Shown here: in pieces, positions 22,934 to 33,400 of the stretch
How the letters are laid out: the number at the start of each line of letters is the position of its first letter
How positions within the stretch are numbered: position 1 is the first letter of the stretch
Assembly (NCBI GenBank): GCA_030280995.1
Contig: JASXTE010000014.1
Location: 20,315,650-20,379,649, forward strand
Reading direction: 5' to 3'
Length of the DNA stretch: 64,000 bases
DNA from: Hemileia vastatrix
Lineage: Eukaryota; Basidiomycota; Pucciniomycetes; Pucciniales; Zaghouaniaceae
Made by a program: the position numbers and the translations under genes
Notes under the pieces: generated by a model
Databases searched by the model: none
Told to the model about the DNA's origin: nothing
What the model saw: only the letters and a program-made list of their open reading frames with translations

Positions 22934-23824
22934 TTAAATTCTCTCCTTTATTTTCTCTTGAACCAATCCCTTCATCTTCTCCAAAATCACCCTTATTTCC
23001 TTCCTACATTTCTCAAAAACCTCCTCTTCTCCTACCGGTACCACTTCCCCAATTTCCAGTAATTCTTCGGCCATGTTGAAGGAGGCAGCATCGACAATCT
23101 TATTGACTTCACCACTTAAATCTTAAATAAACCTAGCTCGTCAACCCTGGTGAGGTTTTTTTGACCATACCTGGTCAAGAGTTTCTTCATTATCCTCCCT
23201 CAAGGCAATCACTGGTAAATATTCCTCGGTAGGGATTGACGGCGCCACTTCCACAGCAGTGGTTTCCACAATAGGAGCTCCCACACTCAAGGCTTCCACA
23301 ATCAAAACTTCTGTGATAACATCTGAATTCTAAAACAAGATCATCAGTAACAAAGTTTCCAAAATAACAGAAGAATGGACTTACTTCAAATAATGGGTCA
23401 GCTTCTAGAAATAACTTCGATGTGGCTTCCACCGCCACTTCCTTTTCTTCTTTGTCATCTTCGATGACCATCCGCCGCTTCTTCGGCATCCGCCTTGAAA
23501 TGGGGACTTCCTCCTCATCTTCCTCCACCAATTCATCCACCTCCTCTTCTACCCTTCACTTTTTACCAGTGGCTTGGGTTACCCAGGTTGCCATGGTGTC
23601 CTCGACTTTCTCCTCAGCTGCTTCTGATTGATCATCCCAGATCAACACATCCCATATGTCTTCGACCACTTCATTGGTCTTCGGTATTACCCAATATTTT
23701 GTCTTTGTAAACCTTCGTTCAATGTCAGAGTTTTTTGCTAAGGCATCGCACGCCACCCGTCTCCATTGGCAAAACTCACATTTCTGGCGAGGACCTTTTA
23801 AAATTGTAAAAAAATTACTTGAAA
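22934..23824 (-). pseudogene. Antisense gene remnant with one intron, Cys-containing acidic protein
   Basis: Read leftward from 23824 it encodes KCEFCQWRRVACDALAK, a region with many acidic residues, a basic patch (SRRMPKKRRM) and a C-terminal helix (FEKCRKEIRVILEKMK), ending TAA at 22936-22934. A 55-bp intron (GTAAGT...GTTTTAG, about 23372-23318) joins coding stretches in phase. Three in-frame stops (near 23562, 23148 and 23128) all fit C-to-T or CpG-type change of CGA or CAA. The 5' end is cut by the solo LTR at 23825. Such ORFs antisense to gypsy 3' ends may be element cargo or a host gene; I do not recognise the family. Confidence 0.55.
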
Positions 23825-25093
23825 TGTCAGCCAGACTATCTCAGGAGCCCAGTAAATTGTATAATAAATTTCTGGAATCATTGAAGGGAATAATACTATG
23901 TATTTTTTGTAGTTAAAATAAAATATCTTATTGAATAATAAAATTATATAAATATTTTATAAGTAAAATTATTATTATATTTATTTTATTATTAAGAAAA
24001 AGTTTATTACATAAAAAGATATTATATTATTTAACATCATGGCACATTTTTTATGTATTCAATATTTCTAGATTAATAAATTAGTTATTTAAATTTATAT
24101 TATAAGTGTAATAATAAAATTTAACTTATAATTTAATTACAATTTAAATAATAAAATTTATACACTAAATGCAACTTTTCATATAATATTATCAATAAAT
24201 ATTGGCCGCTTCCTTGATCTTTAATTACATCACTAAAATTAAAATACTTATTTAAATATAATAAAATTAAATTCTCACTCTAAATAAGTTATATTATCAA
24301 ATTAATTAATTGTTTCAATTAAATTGATAATTAATATTACTTGAAATATTTAAAACAATTAATTAAATTCTCTTTATACTAAATTAAAAATTATTATATA
24401 AATTTAGGCGTGAAAATAATTCATTTTGTTAAACCCTTCACATATATTTGTAATACCTGTTTTAGATTTTCTTTCTCACAGTTCTCATGTTTCACACTCA
24501 CTTAGTTATTCATAATATTAATTGTTTTTTTTGGGATTTTATGGTGGGAAAAACAGTTCCTTATTCATAGGTTTAATTTACTGTTTCATCTTTTCTCCTT
24601 ATTCTGTATTTTTCAATTAAACTACTTTACTTTTTTGTTTTCACATTACAATTTTCTTTGTAAATACAATTGAGATGCATCAGAGGTCTTCTTGCCTATA
24701 AAAGGGCCTTGAAATCCCCCTCTGGTAGTCATCACTTACATTACAAAAATTTTAAATACTTACAATACATTATTATTATTTTGTTAGTATTACAACTATA
24801 ATATAAATACTCAATAATTAATCTTAAGTTGAATTAAGTTTATTGATAATAATAATTTCTAGCTGCGCAGAGAAATCTTAACTTACTTAATTAAATATTT
24901 ACTAATAAAACAAACCTCACAATTGTGTCATTCCTCATAATTTGTTGTTGAATCTATCTTCTTTGATTTAACTATTTTATTAAATTTATTATTTTCATTT
25001 CTCACTACCTTTTGTAATCCCACTTTTATTTCTTCCCTCTCATCCTCTTCATTTCTTCTTCTTCTTCTCCTTCTTCTAGATGACCAGCCAATA
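23825..25093 (+). mobile_element. Solo LTR, A2 class
   Basis: Begins TGTCAGCCAGACTATCTC and ends GACCAGCCAATA, about 1269 bp, with TATAAAA at 24697-24703 downstream of a core CATCAGAGGTCTTCTTGCC. The same TGAAA flanks both sides (23820-23824 and 25094-25098), a clear 5-bp target duplication. The terminal CA has become TA. Confidence 0.85.
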
Positions 25094-25098
25094 TGAAA

Positions 25099-26333
25099 CA
25101 TCAAGAATTATTCTTCTTTAGAAATATGGTTAATTTACTTAGTATAAAACATAAATAAATAATTTTTTCAAACTATTTTAATATTGTAATAACTATTTTG
25201 AGTTAAAGCAAATAATTAATTTAACAAAATAACTAAATTAAAGTATAAATTCAATATTTTTTTATTAGGGGGCATCAATGTTCAGGGATCCCCAATTAGG
25301 GATCAGTAATTTTTTTCCCCAGGATCAGATATTATTTATTGCAGAAGATTCTTATCTACTAGCCCCAGGGCTAGTGGATAAGGAATCCACAATAATGCAT
25401 TATTCCACCTCTTATACCCCAATTTCCATTCCTAATTCCTGATCCCAAACTCATCACATCCATGAGGCATATCCAGAGAGTAGTCCAAAATGTGGTTATG
25501 GCAGAAAGTTGTGCAACATGTGGTTATGACAGAAAGTTGTCCAAGATGTGGGTATGAAAAATTGAGTAGAAAAATGTTGGATAAGAGGTGAACATTGACA
25601 CATAAAGTGTCTAATAACCCAATTATTAGAAAAAATAATTGTGGAAGATAATTTAGGTATAAGGATTTTGATCCGCAATTAATTTAATTGTGGATCCCTG
25701 AACATTGATACCCCCTATTAGTAAGTGTTTTAACTTATTCAATAGTTTTCTGACACAATTAAGGGTCAAAAAAGCACCCGATATTTATGATTTATAAGGT
25801 ATGTATAATATAATTATATATAATTAATTAATTAATTGGTTTATAATTTTAAAATTAAAATATGTAATTATAATATTATATTATATTAATTAATTAATAA
25901 TTAATAATTAATAATTATTTAATACATTAAAAGCGCTCATTTTTATAGAATATAATGTATTAATTATTTATTTAATCTTATTTACAATTTATATAGCAAT
26001 AAAATTTATATAACTCATATTTTAATTTATTATTATAATTTAGTTATTTTAATTTTATTTCTCAATATAAATTTAATTTAAATACATAAATAAAAATAGA
26101 GATTTTCTGTTTTTAAGTTCAATAAAATATTATAACATTTTACTGGACTGGACTCCTGGTACAGTCTGGCTGACATAACTCTTATTTTAATTTATTATTA
26201 TGAGCTAGTTATGTAATTTTATTGTTAAATATAATCTTTATTTACCTTCATAATATAAATAAAAATTTTCCCATTTTAAGATCCAATAAAATATTATAAC
26301 ATTTACTGGACTCCTGGTACAGCCTGGCTGACA
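25099..26333 (-). mobile_element. A2-class LTR fragment, minus strand, split by a MITE
   Basis: Read leftward from 26333 it starts TGTCAGCCAGGCTGTACC and includes the segment matching the A2 LTR near 4885-4925 (ACACAATTAAGGGTC on the plus strand at 25754). It is interrupted by the MITE at 25268-25715 and ends at the solo LTR target. Its first ~158 bp are tandemly duplicated (ends at 26175 and 26333). Confidence 0.65.
25268..25715. mobile_element. MITE with GGGGG-ended terminal inverted repeats
   Basis: A 448-bp element. Terminal inverted repeats GGGGGCATCAATGTTCAGGG (left) and, inverted at the right end, GGGGGTATCAATGTTCAGGG. It is flanked by TATTA on both sides (25263-25267 and 25716-25720). 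There is no transposase ORF. The ends resemble those of 28059-28256. Confidence 0.85.
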
Positions 26334-26492
26334 ATTACAGTAGTCTTTCATAAGCTGGTGATGTCCATCAATGCAATAGAAATTAATAAATAATTTCTTA
26401 TGGGCTTTATTACTTGATTTCATTGACTCAAAAATATCTCTAAATATGATTTCTTCTTCATCAATAGATTGTAGTTCATCTATAATGTGCAT
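26334..26492 (-). pseudogene. Short coding fragment cut by an LTR
   Basis: On the minus strand an ATG at 26492 opens MHIIDELQSIDEEEIIFRDIFESMK and remains protein-like to 26334, where an LTR starts (TGTCAGCC). I do not recognise it; it may be an exon of a transposase or host gene. Confidence 0.3.
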
Positions 26493-27166
26493 AAATCTTT
26501 ATGCCATGTTATTGAGGATGTGTGTGTATGAGTTGAAGTATGAAATGGATGCCCTAGTAGTTATTGAACAAGTTACACAATTGATGAATATTTTTTAATG
26601 CACATTTAGTTAAAGAATTTGAAAACAGCTGATGAATATTGCAATTAAGTATCAAATGGCGCCAATTAAATGCATATAGCTACTGAATGTTTGCTGAAAT
26701 GGCTCCAGATGCTGTTATGGGGATTTGCAGCACAAGTTGGGGATATTTTGGGGAGGGACCTAAGAGCATGTACAATTGTCAATCAATTTAGCCCAATTAT
26801 GCAATTTTTTTGCATTAATTTGCCATTTTTTCTCCAATAATTACTTGTGCTAATGTTCATAAAAAAGTTATCTTTATAAAAAAAACTGCATAATTGATGA
26901 AAATGGAGAATAATTGAGAACCATATGATCTTAACACCACATGAAATAAGGTTCTTATGTATTTAATTCTCATTTTTTCTACTTTATGTCATTTTGTATC
27001 TATTTTTTCAGATTCAACATCTACCCTTCAACATGACACATTTCACTTTTTTTTCTCACATACCATTTTCTCCACTTTCATTTGCCTCATATAATATTTC
27101 TTCATCCTATTCTTTCATGCACCATTTTTTCATCCTTCACACTATTTTCCACCTTTATCTTTTGAA
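26493..27166. other. Unassigned AT-rich interval
   Basis: No gene seen. The right third (27000-27160) is pyrimidine-rich with repeated CATTTTTTC and CCATTTTC words, which could be promoter DNA for the small exon at 27167. Confidence 0.4.
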
Positions 27167-27310
27167 ATGAGTCCAGACACCCCTATTGAGTTATCTCTTC
27201 TCACACAACCAATACCATCCCCTCTCACACAGCCATCACCATCACCAAGTTAACCAGAAAAATACCAAAAGCCTAGATCAGCTAACTGGTCACCCCAAGA
27301 AGACAAGTAA
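27167..27310 (+). pseudogene. N-terminal exon of a possible SANT/Myb-like gene
   Basis: The ATG opens a Pro/Ser/Thr-rich leader (MSPDTPIELSLLTQP), then a TAA at 27251 (fits CAA-to-TAA), then SANWSPQEDK, which resembles the start of a Myb/SANT helix (W-S/T-P-E/Q-E-D). The coding sense stops just before the LTR at 27344, which probably destroyed the gene. Confidence 0.35.
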
Positions 27311-27343
27311 CTTTCTAAATCTTGGCTTCATGTCAGCCAAAAG

Positions 27344-28330
27344 TGTCAAGGAGTCCTAATGGTCTAGAAGGCTTTAACAGAGGTCCAAGGGTGGTGTAAA
27401 GTGAATAACTCAAGAATTTCAAAGCAAAGGTACGTATTTTTTATCTTTTATAATTTATTACTCAAATAAAATGTAAGTGAATAGTTTATTATTACTTAAA
27501 AGGATTTAAACTACATATAATGTAATGAGTAAACCAGTTATAGTAGTAATAGAATTTTTATTGGTTGTATATAATAAAAATTTAAGTAGTATGGAATGAA
27601 GAAAAACAGCAAAAATGGAAGGCCTTTTATAGGCAAAAAAGGATAGAGAGCATACAGAGTTAAGATGCCTACATACAAGGGTGTGAGAGAAAAGATCCTT
27701 CCAAAATAAGAAATTACAAATAACAGAGAGTACTAAAAAGATGCACCAATAAAATATATTTTAATATATATCAATTTATTTGATATATTTTAAAGTTCAC
27801 TTTTAAATTTCACACTTAGTACAAAATAATTTGAATTTTCAACTTTTAGAATTTTATATAATATGAGTATTTTAAATAAACTAATTTGAATTTTTTTCAT
27901 TTTTAGTATTAGTATATTCTTATCTCTTGAACCTGTCATTGAGCATGGTGTTAGGGAATAAAAAATATAAAGGAAATCAATATTAATTTTAGTATTTACT
28001 AAATTGACTTATTGTAATTAGTTAATTTATTACAAGTAATTTTAAATTAAATATAATAGGGGGTATCAAAGTTAAAAATCTGAGGTTATTTAAAAGGCAT
28101 TTTAAACCACAAAAATACAGCCACAAACTTACCTTTAATTATTGGTAAAGAGGTGTCTTGGGGGTGAGACATGCTAAATATGAAACAATAATTATGTCTT
28201 ATTTGATGAAAAAAACAAGGATTTTGAACTGGCTAATTTCTAACTTTGACACCCCCTAATATAATTAATAATAAAATAAGAAATAAAAAAGGTGAAAAAT
28301 TAAATTAATAATGTAATTTTGAATAGCCTA
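27344..28330 (-). mobile_element. A3-class LTR fragment, minus strand
   Basis: Read leftward it ends GACTCCTTGACA at 27344, close to the end of the A3 LTRs. Internal matches include the segment near 27940 (CACCATGCTCAATGACAGGTT on the minus strand) to 31420 and 51210, and a TATA box at 27631-27625. The MITE at 28059-28256 lies inside. The LTR start is not recognisable near 28330, so it is truncated. Confidence 0.65.
28059..28256. mobile_element. Second MITE with GGGGG-ended inverted repeats
   Basis: A 198-bp element. The left end is GGGGGTATCAAAGTTAAAAA; the right end, inverted, is GGGGGTGTCAAAGTTAGAAA. TAATA flanks both sides (28054-28058 and 28257-28261). There is no coding potential. It shares the GGGGGTATCAA-GTT end with the larger element at 25268. 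Confidence 0.85.
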
Positions 28331-28339
28331 ATACAATTA

Positions 28340-29720
28340 CAAGTCCTCAACCATCTCCCCTTATTCCAGCTCTTTAATCAGTTTATTCTCCTCAAATTTA
28401 GCTTTAGATATAACAGGCTTTGGGTAATAGTATAAATTATCCTTATTTGAAGTATCTTTTACCAAAAGATCACTTAAATGCTCAACAAGATAAGTAACTT
28501 TTTCTAAAACATTCATCTCTACATACCCTGATATATATGGAACAATTGTTTTTAGCTTTCTGAGAACTGCATATAACCATTAGTGACCTGAACATATGAT
28601 CCCATTCTGGTGAAAGTTCCATGTTCCATGCAAAGGTTGTCTTATGAATCAAAGAATTAGAATGCCATATCCCTACCCATACTCCATCAACTTTCTCCAA
28701 ATCCAACATCCATCCAATTTCAGGGAAAATAAATTTCCCACCTGTTTTTCTGAGATATTCTGAGTTCCATTTTCCCTCAGAAAGTTTCCCTGATAAGTTT
28801 GTTGGTATTCAAACTCCAAGAGAAGTTCTTTAAAATCTTTTTTAAGTATGAGGGCTATTGCTGAAGCCATCATTTGTTCAAGTTATATTTCTACTAGATG
28901 CTTCTTGATCCCCACAAGGATTAAGTCCCAAATCACTAAAAAAAAGGTAACTTCTGCTCATAATATTTAGAGGAGAGTTCCTGAAAAATAAAGGCATATA
29001 ATTTGTAGATAAATTCTAGATTTTGCTTCACTTCTTCAATACTGAGTTTCCCAATTGAGTAAAATCTTTGAAATTTGAAACAATGATATTTAAAATTTAA
29101 ATTAAACAGTAAAGTGAAATATAAATATTTTTTTAATAATGACATATCAAAATCAAGGACATGATCATATGCAGACTTTTATCTCCCTCAAACATCCTCC
29201 CATGAACCCCTGCTTCCTTATGCAACCCATTAATAGTAATTTTTTGTTCTAGTGATTTGAAGTAGTTGAAGCATAATCTGAAATCATCTAGCTTTCCAAG
29301 ACTATTTAATTCTTCAAGATGATATGATTTTAAAATGACTGGAAGCATTGATTCTTTTTTCAGATCAAGAAATGTTATCCCCTTTTTGAAAACATTATAG
29401 ATCACATTACTAAGGTAAATTTTCTGAGTTTGAGGATTCAATAGTTTAGGGTTATTGAAAGGTACACTTCTAAATCTTTCTCCCCTCAAAAATTTAGGTT
29501 CCCAATAATACATCTGTCCAGATTTGCAACCTATATCTGCACAAACAGCCTTGCTGTTTTTGATAGACTCAGAATAGTTATTCCGTTAAGCTATATCTGC
29601 AAAAACAGCCTCACTATTTTTCATAGACTCTGAATAATTATTCCTTTTCCCATTTCTCTTCCTTCTAGTAGTCTTGGGAGTTGTAGGAGCTGTAAATTAT
29701 GGACAAATATATATATATAT
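28340..29720 (-). pseudogene. Multi-exon gene remnant, unrecognised
   Basis: Read leftward, protein-like stretches follow one another: a basic segment (TTRRKRNGKR), two ~19-codon repeats (NNYSESMKNSEAVFADI and NNYSESIKNSKAVCADI), then YYWEPKFLRGERFRSVP and NVFKKGITFLDLKKESM, a block ending KITINGLHKEAGVHGRMFEGD, then FYSIGKLSIEEVKQNLEFIYKLYAF, and finally GVWVGIWHSNSLIHKTT. Frame changes near 29170 and 28690 and a TAA between the repeats (about 29587) break it; at least one acceptor (TTTCAAAG near 29068) suggests introns. I do not recognise the family; codon content suggests a former host or large-transposon gene. Confidence 0.5.
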
Positions 29721-30169
29721 ATTGATATTTAAAATTAATAAAAATTTCCAAACCTTTCCATAGTGTAAGAGCTATAGAAAATATAAATTAGTAAGAGACT
29801 AATTTAATAGAAATATATATTATATAATTTAAATAAAATAACAAGAAATTTTTTATATTTTAAAGAAAGCTGGAAGAGAGACTTGGATTCTTCAAGAACT
29901 TAGCTGGATATTTTAATTCCACTTTCTTTTATAGATTCCTATAGTGTTTAAAAGTTATTTTCTTGATCACCACCATTATTAGGAGAAAAGAAACAATATG
30001 ATAAAAAGGAAATAAAGAAGGGCTGGCTTGTGCAGACCTGCTACCTGCTCTAATCAAAGAAACAGGTTAATTTCAATAATAATATTAATTAAAAGAAGAT
30101 TTGGTTCCAGCAGATAGAAAATAAGGAGGAAATTGAAGAGGAATCCTTTATTTTAATATTATTTTAATA
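29721..30169. other. Unassigned AT-rich interval
   Basis: A short TATATA run at 29708-29720, then AT-rich sequence without an ORF or clear repeat. Confidence 0.4.
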
Positions 30170-30606
30170 TAAGTGCAACCTGGCCATTAGACCCATGGGC
30201 AATGTAGCATCTTTATGGAAGCAACATCCCTTGCACTTTTTTATTTTACTTTTATTTTTTTTAATTATATATACATATATATTTCTTTTTTTGGTCTCCC
30301 AGCTGGAGCTGATTGGATGGTAGACCCACAGGCAATATTGCTCCTGTCTGGAAGTGACATTGCTAGCTTTTTTTTATTTTCTTTATTTTTTTAATTTCTT
30401 GGCAACCCAGCTGAATAAGGTTGGCTGGGAAACCCACTGACAATTTCACTTCTGTCTAGAAGCAACATTGCTCCCACCTCTTTTTTGTTTTATTTTTTTA
30501 TTTTTTCACTTTTTTTGGTCTCCCGGTGCTGCTGTCTGGCAGGCACATTTGTGCACTTTTTTTATTATTTATAATTTTATTTTTATCTGATTTTTATTTT
30601 ATTTTT
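30170..30606. repeat. Degenerate ~110-bp tandem repeat
   Basis: Three to four units, each with a GCTGG-like start, a GACCCAC-GGCAAT segment, CTGTCTGGAAG-GACATTGCT, and a T-rich tail (TTTTTTATTTT). The last partial unit at 30528-30570 resembles 51808-51850 just after the A3 3' LTR, so the two were probably one array before the retroelements arrived. Confidence 0.55.
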
Positions 30607-31187
30607 ATTTTATTTTTAACCTAAACTGGATTTACATCCTGGTGTAAAATATTTTCTTCAAATGCAACAACTTTGCAGAAGTCATGTTCAAAAATGTATT
30701 GAAAAATCATTTGAATATGAGAAGAAGAGATGGGACAAATCCCATAAAGAATACACTTTTAGAAAGGGTGATGAAGTACTGATTTCTACAGTCCACTTCA
30801 ATTTACAAGGTAATAAAAAATTGAAAGACCCATTTGTAGGTCCATTTGTTGTCAGAAGAATGGTTGGTGATAATGCAGTTGAAGTTATTTTGTATTCTCC
30901 ATATGAAAGAAAACATCTTGTTTTTCCAATATCTGTTTTGAAACCTTACACATCCAATAGTGATTTATTTCCCAAAGGAGAGGAAGACCAAATAAGACCC
31001 CTGATGAAATCACTGAGACAGCAGAAATTGGTAAGATTCTAAATGACAGAATAGTTAATTCTGAAAAAGGTACATAATACTGATTGTGTTTTAAGAATAA
31101 ATCTTCTGAATATGATTCTTGGATACCTGGGAAGGAGATATCTAATCTTCCTACTCTTCTAAATAAATATAAAAAGAAAAAATCATA
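30607..31187 (+). pseudogene. Copy A4: integrase C-terminus and chromodomain fragment
   Basis: Starts abruptly in the integrase C-terminal domain (LHPGVKYFLQMQQLCRSH) and runs through EYEKKRWDKSHKEYTF and GDNAVEVILYSPYERKH to a chromodomain remnant ending at 31187. A one-base loss in the AT-hook region (about 30977) shifts the frame, and stops follow near 31077. It is close to A3 and ends at the same polypurine tract and LTR, which also serves as the A3 5' LTR. Confidence 0.8.
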
Positions 31188-31221
31188 GCATTTTTCTTAT
31201 TGTTTTTTTAGAGTGAGGGAG

Positions 31222-32022
31222 TGTCAGCCAGGCTGCTAGACTTACCCAGTAAAATAATTAATTAATTACTGGGATGAAGCCACACCTTATTATTTTTATT
31301 TTTATTAATTTTAATATATTTACATTAAATTTACTTATAATAAATTAACTAATTACAAAAAGTTTAAGTTAGTAAATAATTAAAATTAATATTAAAATTT
31401 CCCTTATATTTTTATTTTCTAACCCTGTGCTCAATGGCAGGTTAAGAGAAATAAAAATTAATATTAAAATAAAAAATTTTTAAATTGAAATAAAATTAAA
31501 TATTCAAATAAAAATATATATATATATATAATTCAAACTACATATTTAGAATTGAAATTTAAAGTAAATTTTAAATAAACTAATTTACTTCTGTCATATA
31601 CAGTAAATACACTTTTCTGACACCTTTTTGGAACAACCTTATTATTTGAAAATGTTTTTCTGGAATATTCTTTTCTTCTCTCATACTACTGTATTTAGGA
31701 TTTTAACACCATTCTTTGTCTCTCCTTTGCCTATATAATGCCTCCTTTTCTGGTTTTTTTTATCATCCTTTACTTACTTATTATTTTTTTAAACCAATTT
31801 ATTATAATCATATATTTATTACTTCTTATTGTGTTTAGTATTTACTTATAGTAATTCTAAATAATTCATTATTATAAATATAAATTTTTTTACCTCTTTC
31901 AATTGAGTAAAGTAAATAAAAGATAAATAAATTGTACCCTTGACTTTGAAACTACAAAATACCCCTATCACCACCGTTGGACCTCCGTTAAAATTCTTCT
32001 AGACCAAAAGAACCCTTTGAAA
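31222..32022 (+). mobile_element. LTR shared by A4 (3') and A3 (5')
   Basis: An 801-bp LTR beginning TGTCAGCCAGGCTGCTAG after the tract AGAGTGAGGGAG, with a promoter-like CCTATATAATG near 31730, and ending CCCTTTGAAA. The next bases (ACTTGAGGCCCTTTC) align with the primer-binding regions of A1 and A2, so this LTR is the 5' LTR of copy A3 whose 3' LTR is 51005-51807. Confidence 0.78.
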
Positions 32023-32124
32023 CTTGAGGCCCTTTCAAAATTTTTGAAAGTGCATCAATATCTTGAAGCAGGCAACTGAAGGAACAATTGAAGACAAGGT
32101 ACCAGTAGGACAAGTAGATGACGA
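32023..32124 (+). other. Copy A3 leader, part before the family C insertion
   Basis: Follows the 5' LTR with the primer-binding-like TTGAGGCCCTTTC and continues at 44192 after the family C element. Bases 32121-32124 (ACGA) are duplicated at 44192-44195. Confidence 0.6.
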
Positions 32125-33224
32125 TGTGGTAGCATAAAGTTTAGTACGGCACCTAAATACGTAAATGGAGTTATTACGCTGTGCAAGATTGGTGTTATCA
32201 TTTTTTATAAAAAGGTTTTATTTAATTTATTTGAGTTTTAAATATGAAGAAATTAGTCAAGAGCAAATGCCTACACGAAATTAATTTATTTTACGGAGAA
32301 AACTTATTTTTACGGTCTGAAAAGTTTATAAGTATCAAGTCGAGTCACTCAAGAACCTTGGGAAATTTTTCCAGAATTTTTACTATTTTTCATATATTTT
32401 TAAATGAATTTTAAAGATTTATAGAAATATTTACGTATTCAGAAATTACTTATCTTTGATGAATTTTCACGGGGTAATTAGAGCTGCGCAGACTACGAAA
32501 ATTCGTTTGGAATGTAAAGGGGAAGTGGCTCTATTATGTGTAATTTTTCTAGATTTTTTATTATAGTTTTAAAGGTTCTAATTGAGTCCGGACGGACTCC
32601 GTTTGGACTCCGCTTTGACTCCGTACGGGCTCCGGATTGACTCTGGGAGAGCTCTGGAGGGGAAAACTTAGGCACGTGACTAGGAATACTTAAGCGCCTC
32701 TCAAACTCGAAATTTAAGGGGGGGACACATCATACAGCTTAATTTTTAACCACCACGGTCTCATTTTTTATTACTCAACAAATTAAATAAATTGTAATAC
32801 CCTTATAACTTATATTTTATATATAACATTTTAGAAATACTACTCAACAATTTAAATCACACTTCAATCAGGGTATCTTTAGAAAGGTCTTCATCACTGG
32901 GACTTGATTATTGCTGTCTCATAAAAACTCAAATTATAATAAAAAGATAAAAGTCAATCTTTACAGATCTTTCACTGGTACACCTTAATTGTTGTTATCA
33001 GTATTTCTTTCTCAACAGCCACTTTTATTTAAATCTCAATAAGCGTTAATTATTTTAGAGTTTCATTATTTTTATTAATCAGATCCAAGTAGACTGGTTA
33101 GCTTAGTGATTTAGAATACCCATTTTGTTATTTTTATTGGAAGGACGGGGGTTTCAGCTAAATCCACATATCTCCTCCTGATTCTGCTTACAGCAAGGCA
33201 ACTGTAAGAGTTTACCTTACCATA
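32125..33224 (+). mobile_element. Family C 5' LTR
   Basis: An 1100-bp LTR starting TGTGGTAGCATAAAG and ending TTACCATA. It contains a cluster of GACTCCG words (32580-32650) and a 7-bp hairpin near its end (33187-33193 with 33202-33208). No standard TATA box was seen. About a dozen substitutions and one 11-bp duplication separate it from the 3' LTR. Confidence 0.88.
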
Positions 33225-33226
33225 GT

Positions 33227-33243
33227 TGGTGCCCAACGTGGGG
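33227..33243 (+). other. Primer-binding site, family C
   Basis: TGGTGCCCAACGTGGGG lies two bases after the LTR. It resembles the primer-binding site used with lysine tRNA 1,2 in retroviruses, with one C-to-T difference. Confidence 0.75.
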
Positions 33244-33400
33244 TTCGATTTCTCTAGCTTTCTTTAAAGACTTACTTGGATCAAGAACGTTCTTAGCCTT
33301 CAAGAGGCTTATTTTCTGGAACTCTAATTGGATTTTTGTTATTGGCCTGCAAGAGGCTTGTTATTTTATCGATTGTTAACGCTTTTCATTACTTATTGGG
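33244..33400 (+). other. Family C leader
   Basis: A short leader to the gag ATG at 33401. It has two hairpins of the class that recurs through this element: AGCCT-TCAAG-AGGCT at 33295-33309 and GGCCT-GCAAG-AGGCT at 33344-33358. Confidence 0.55.
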
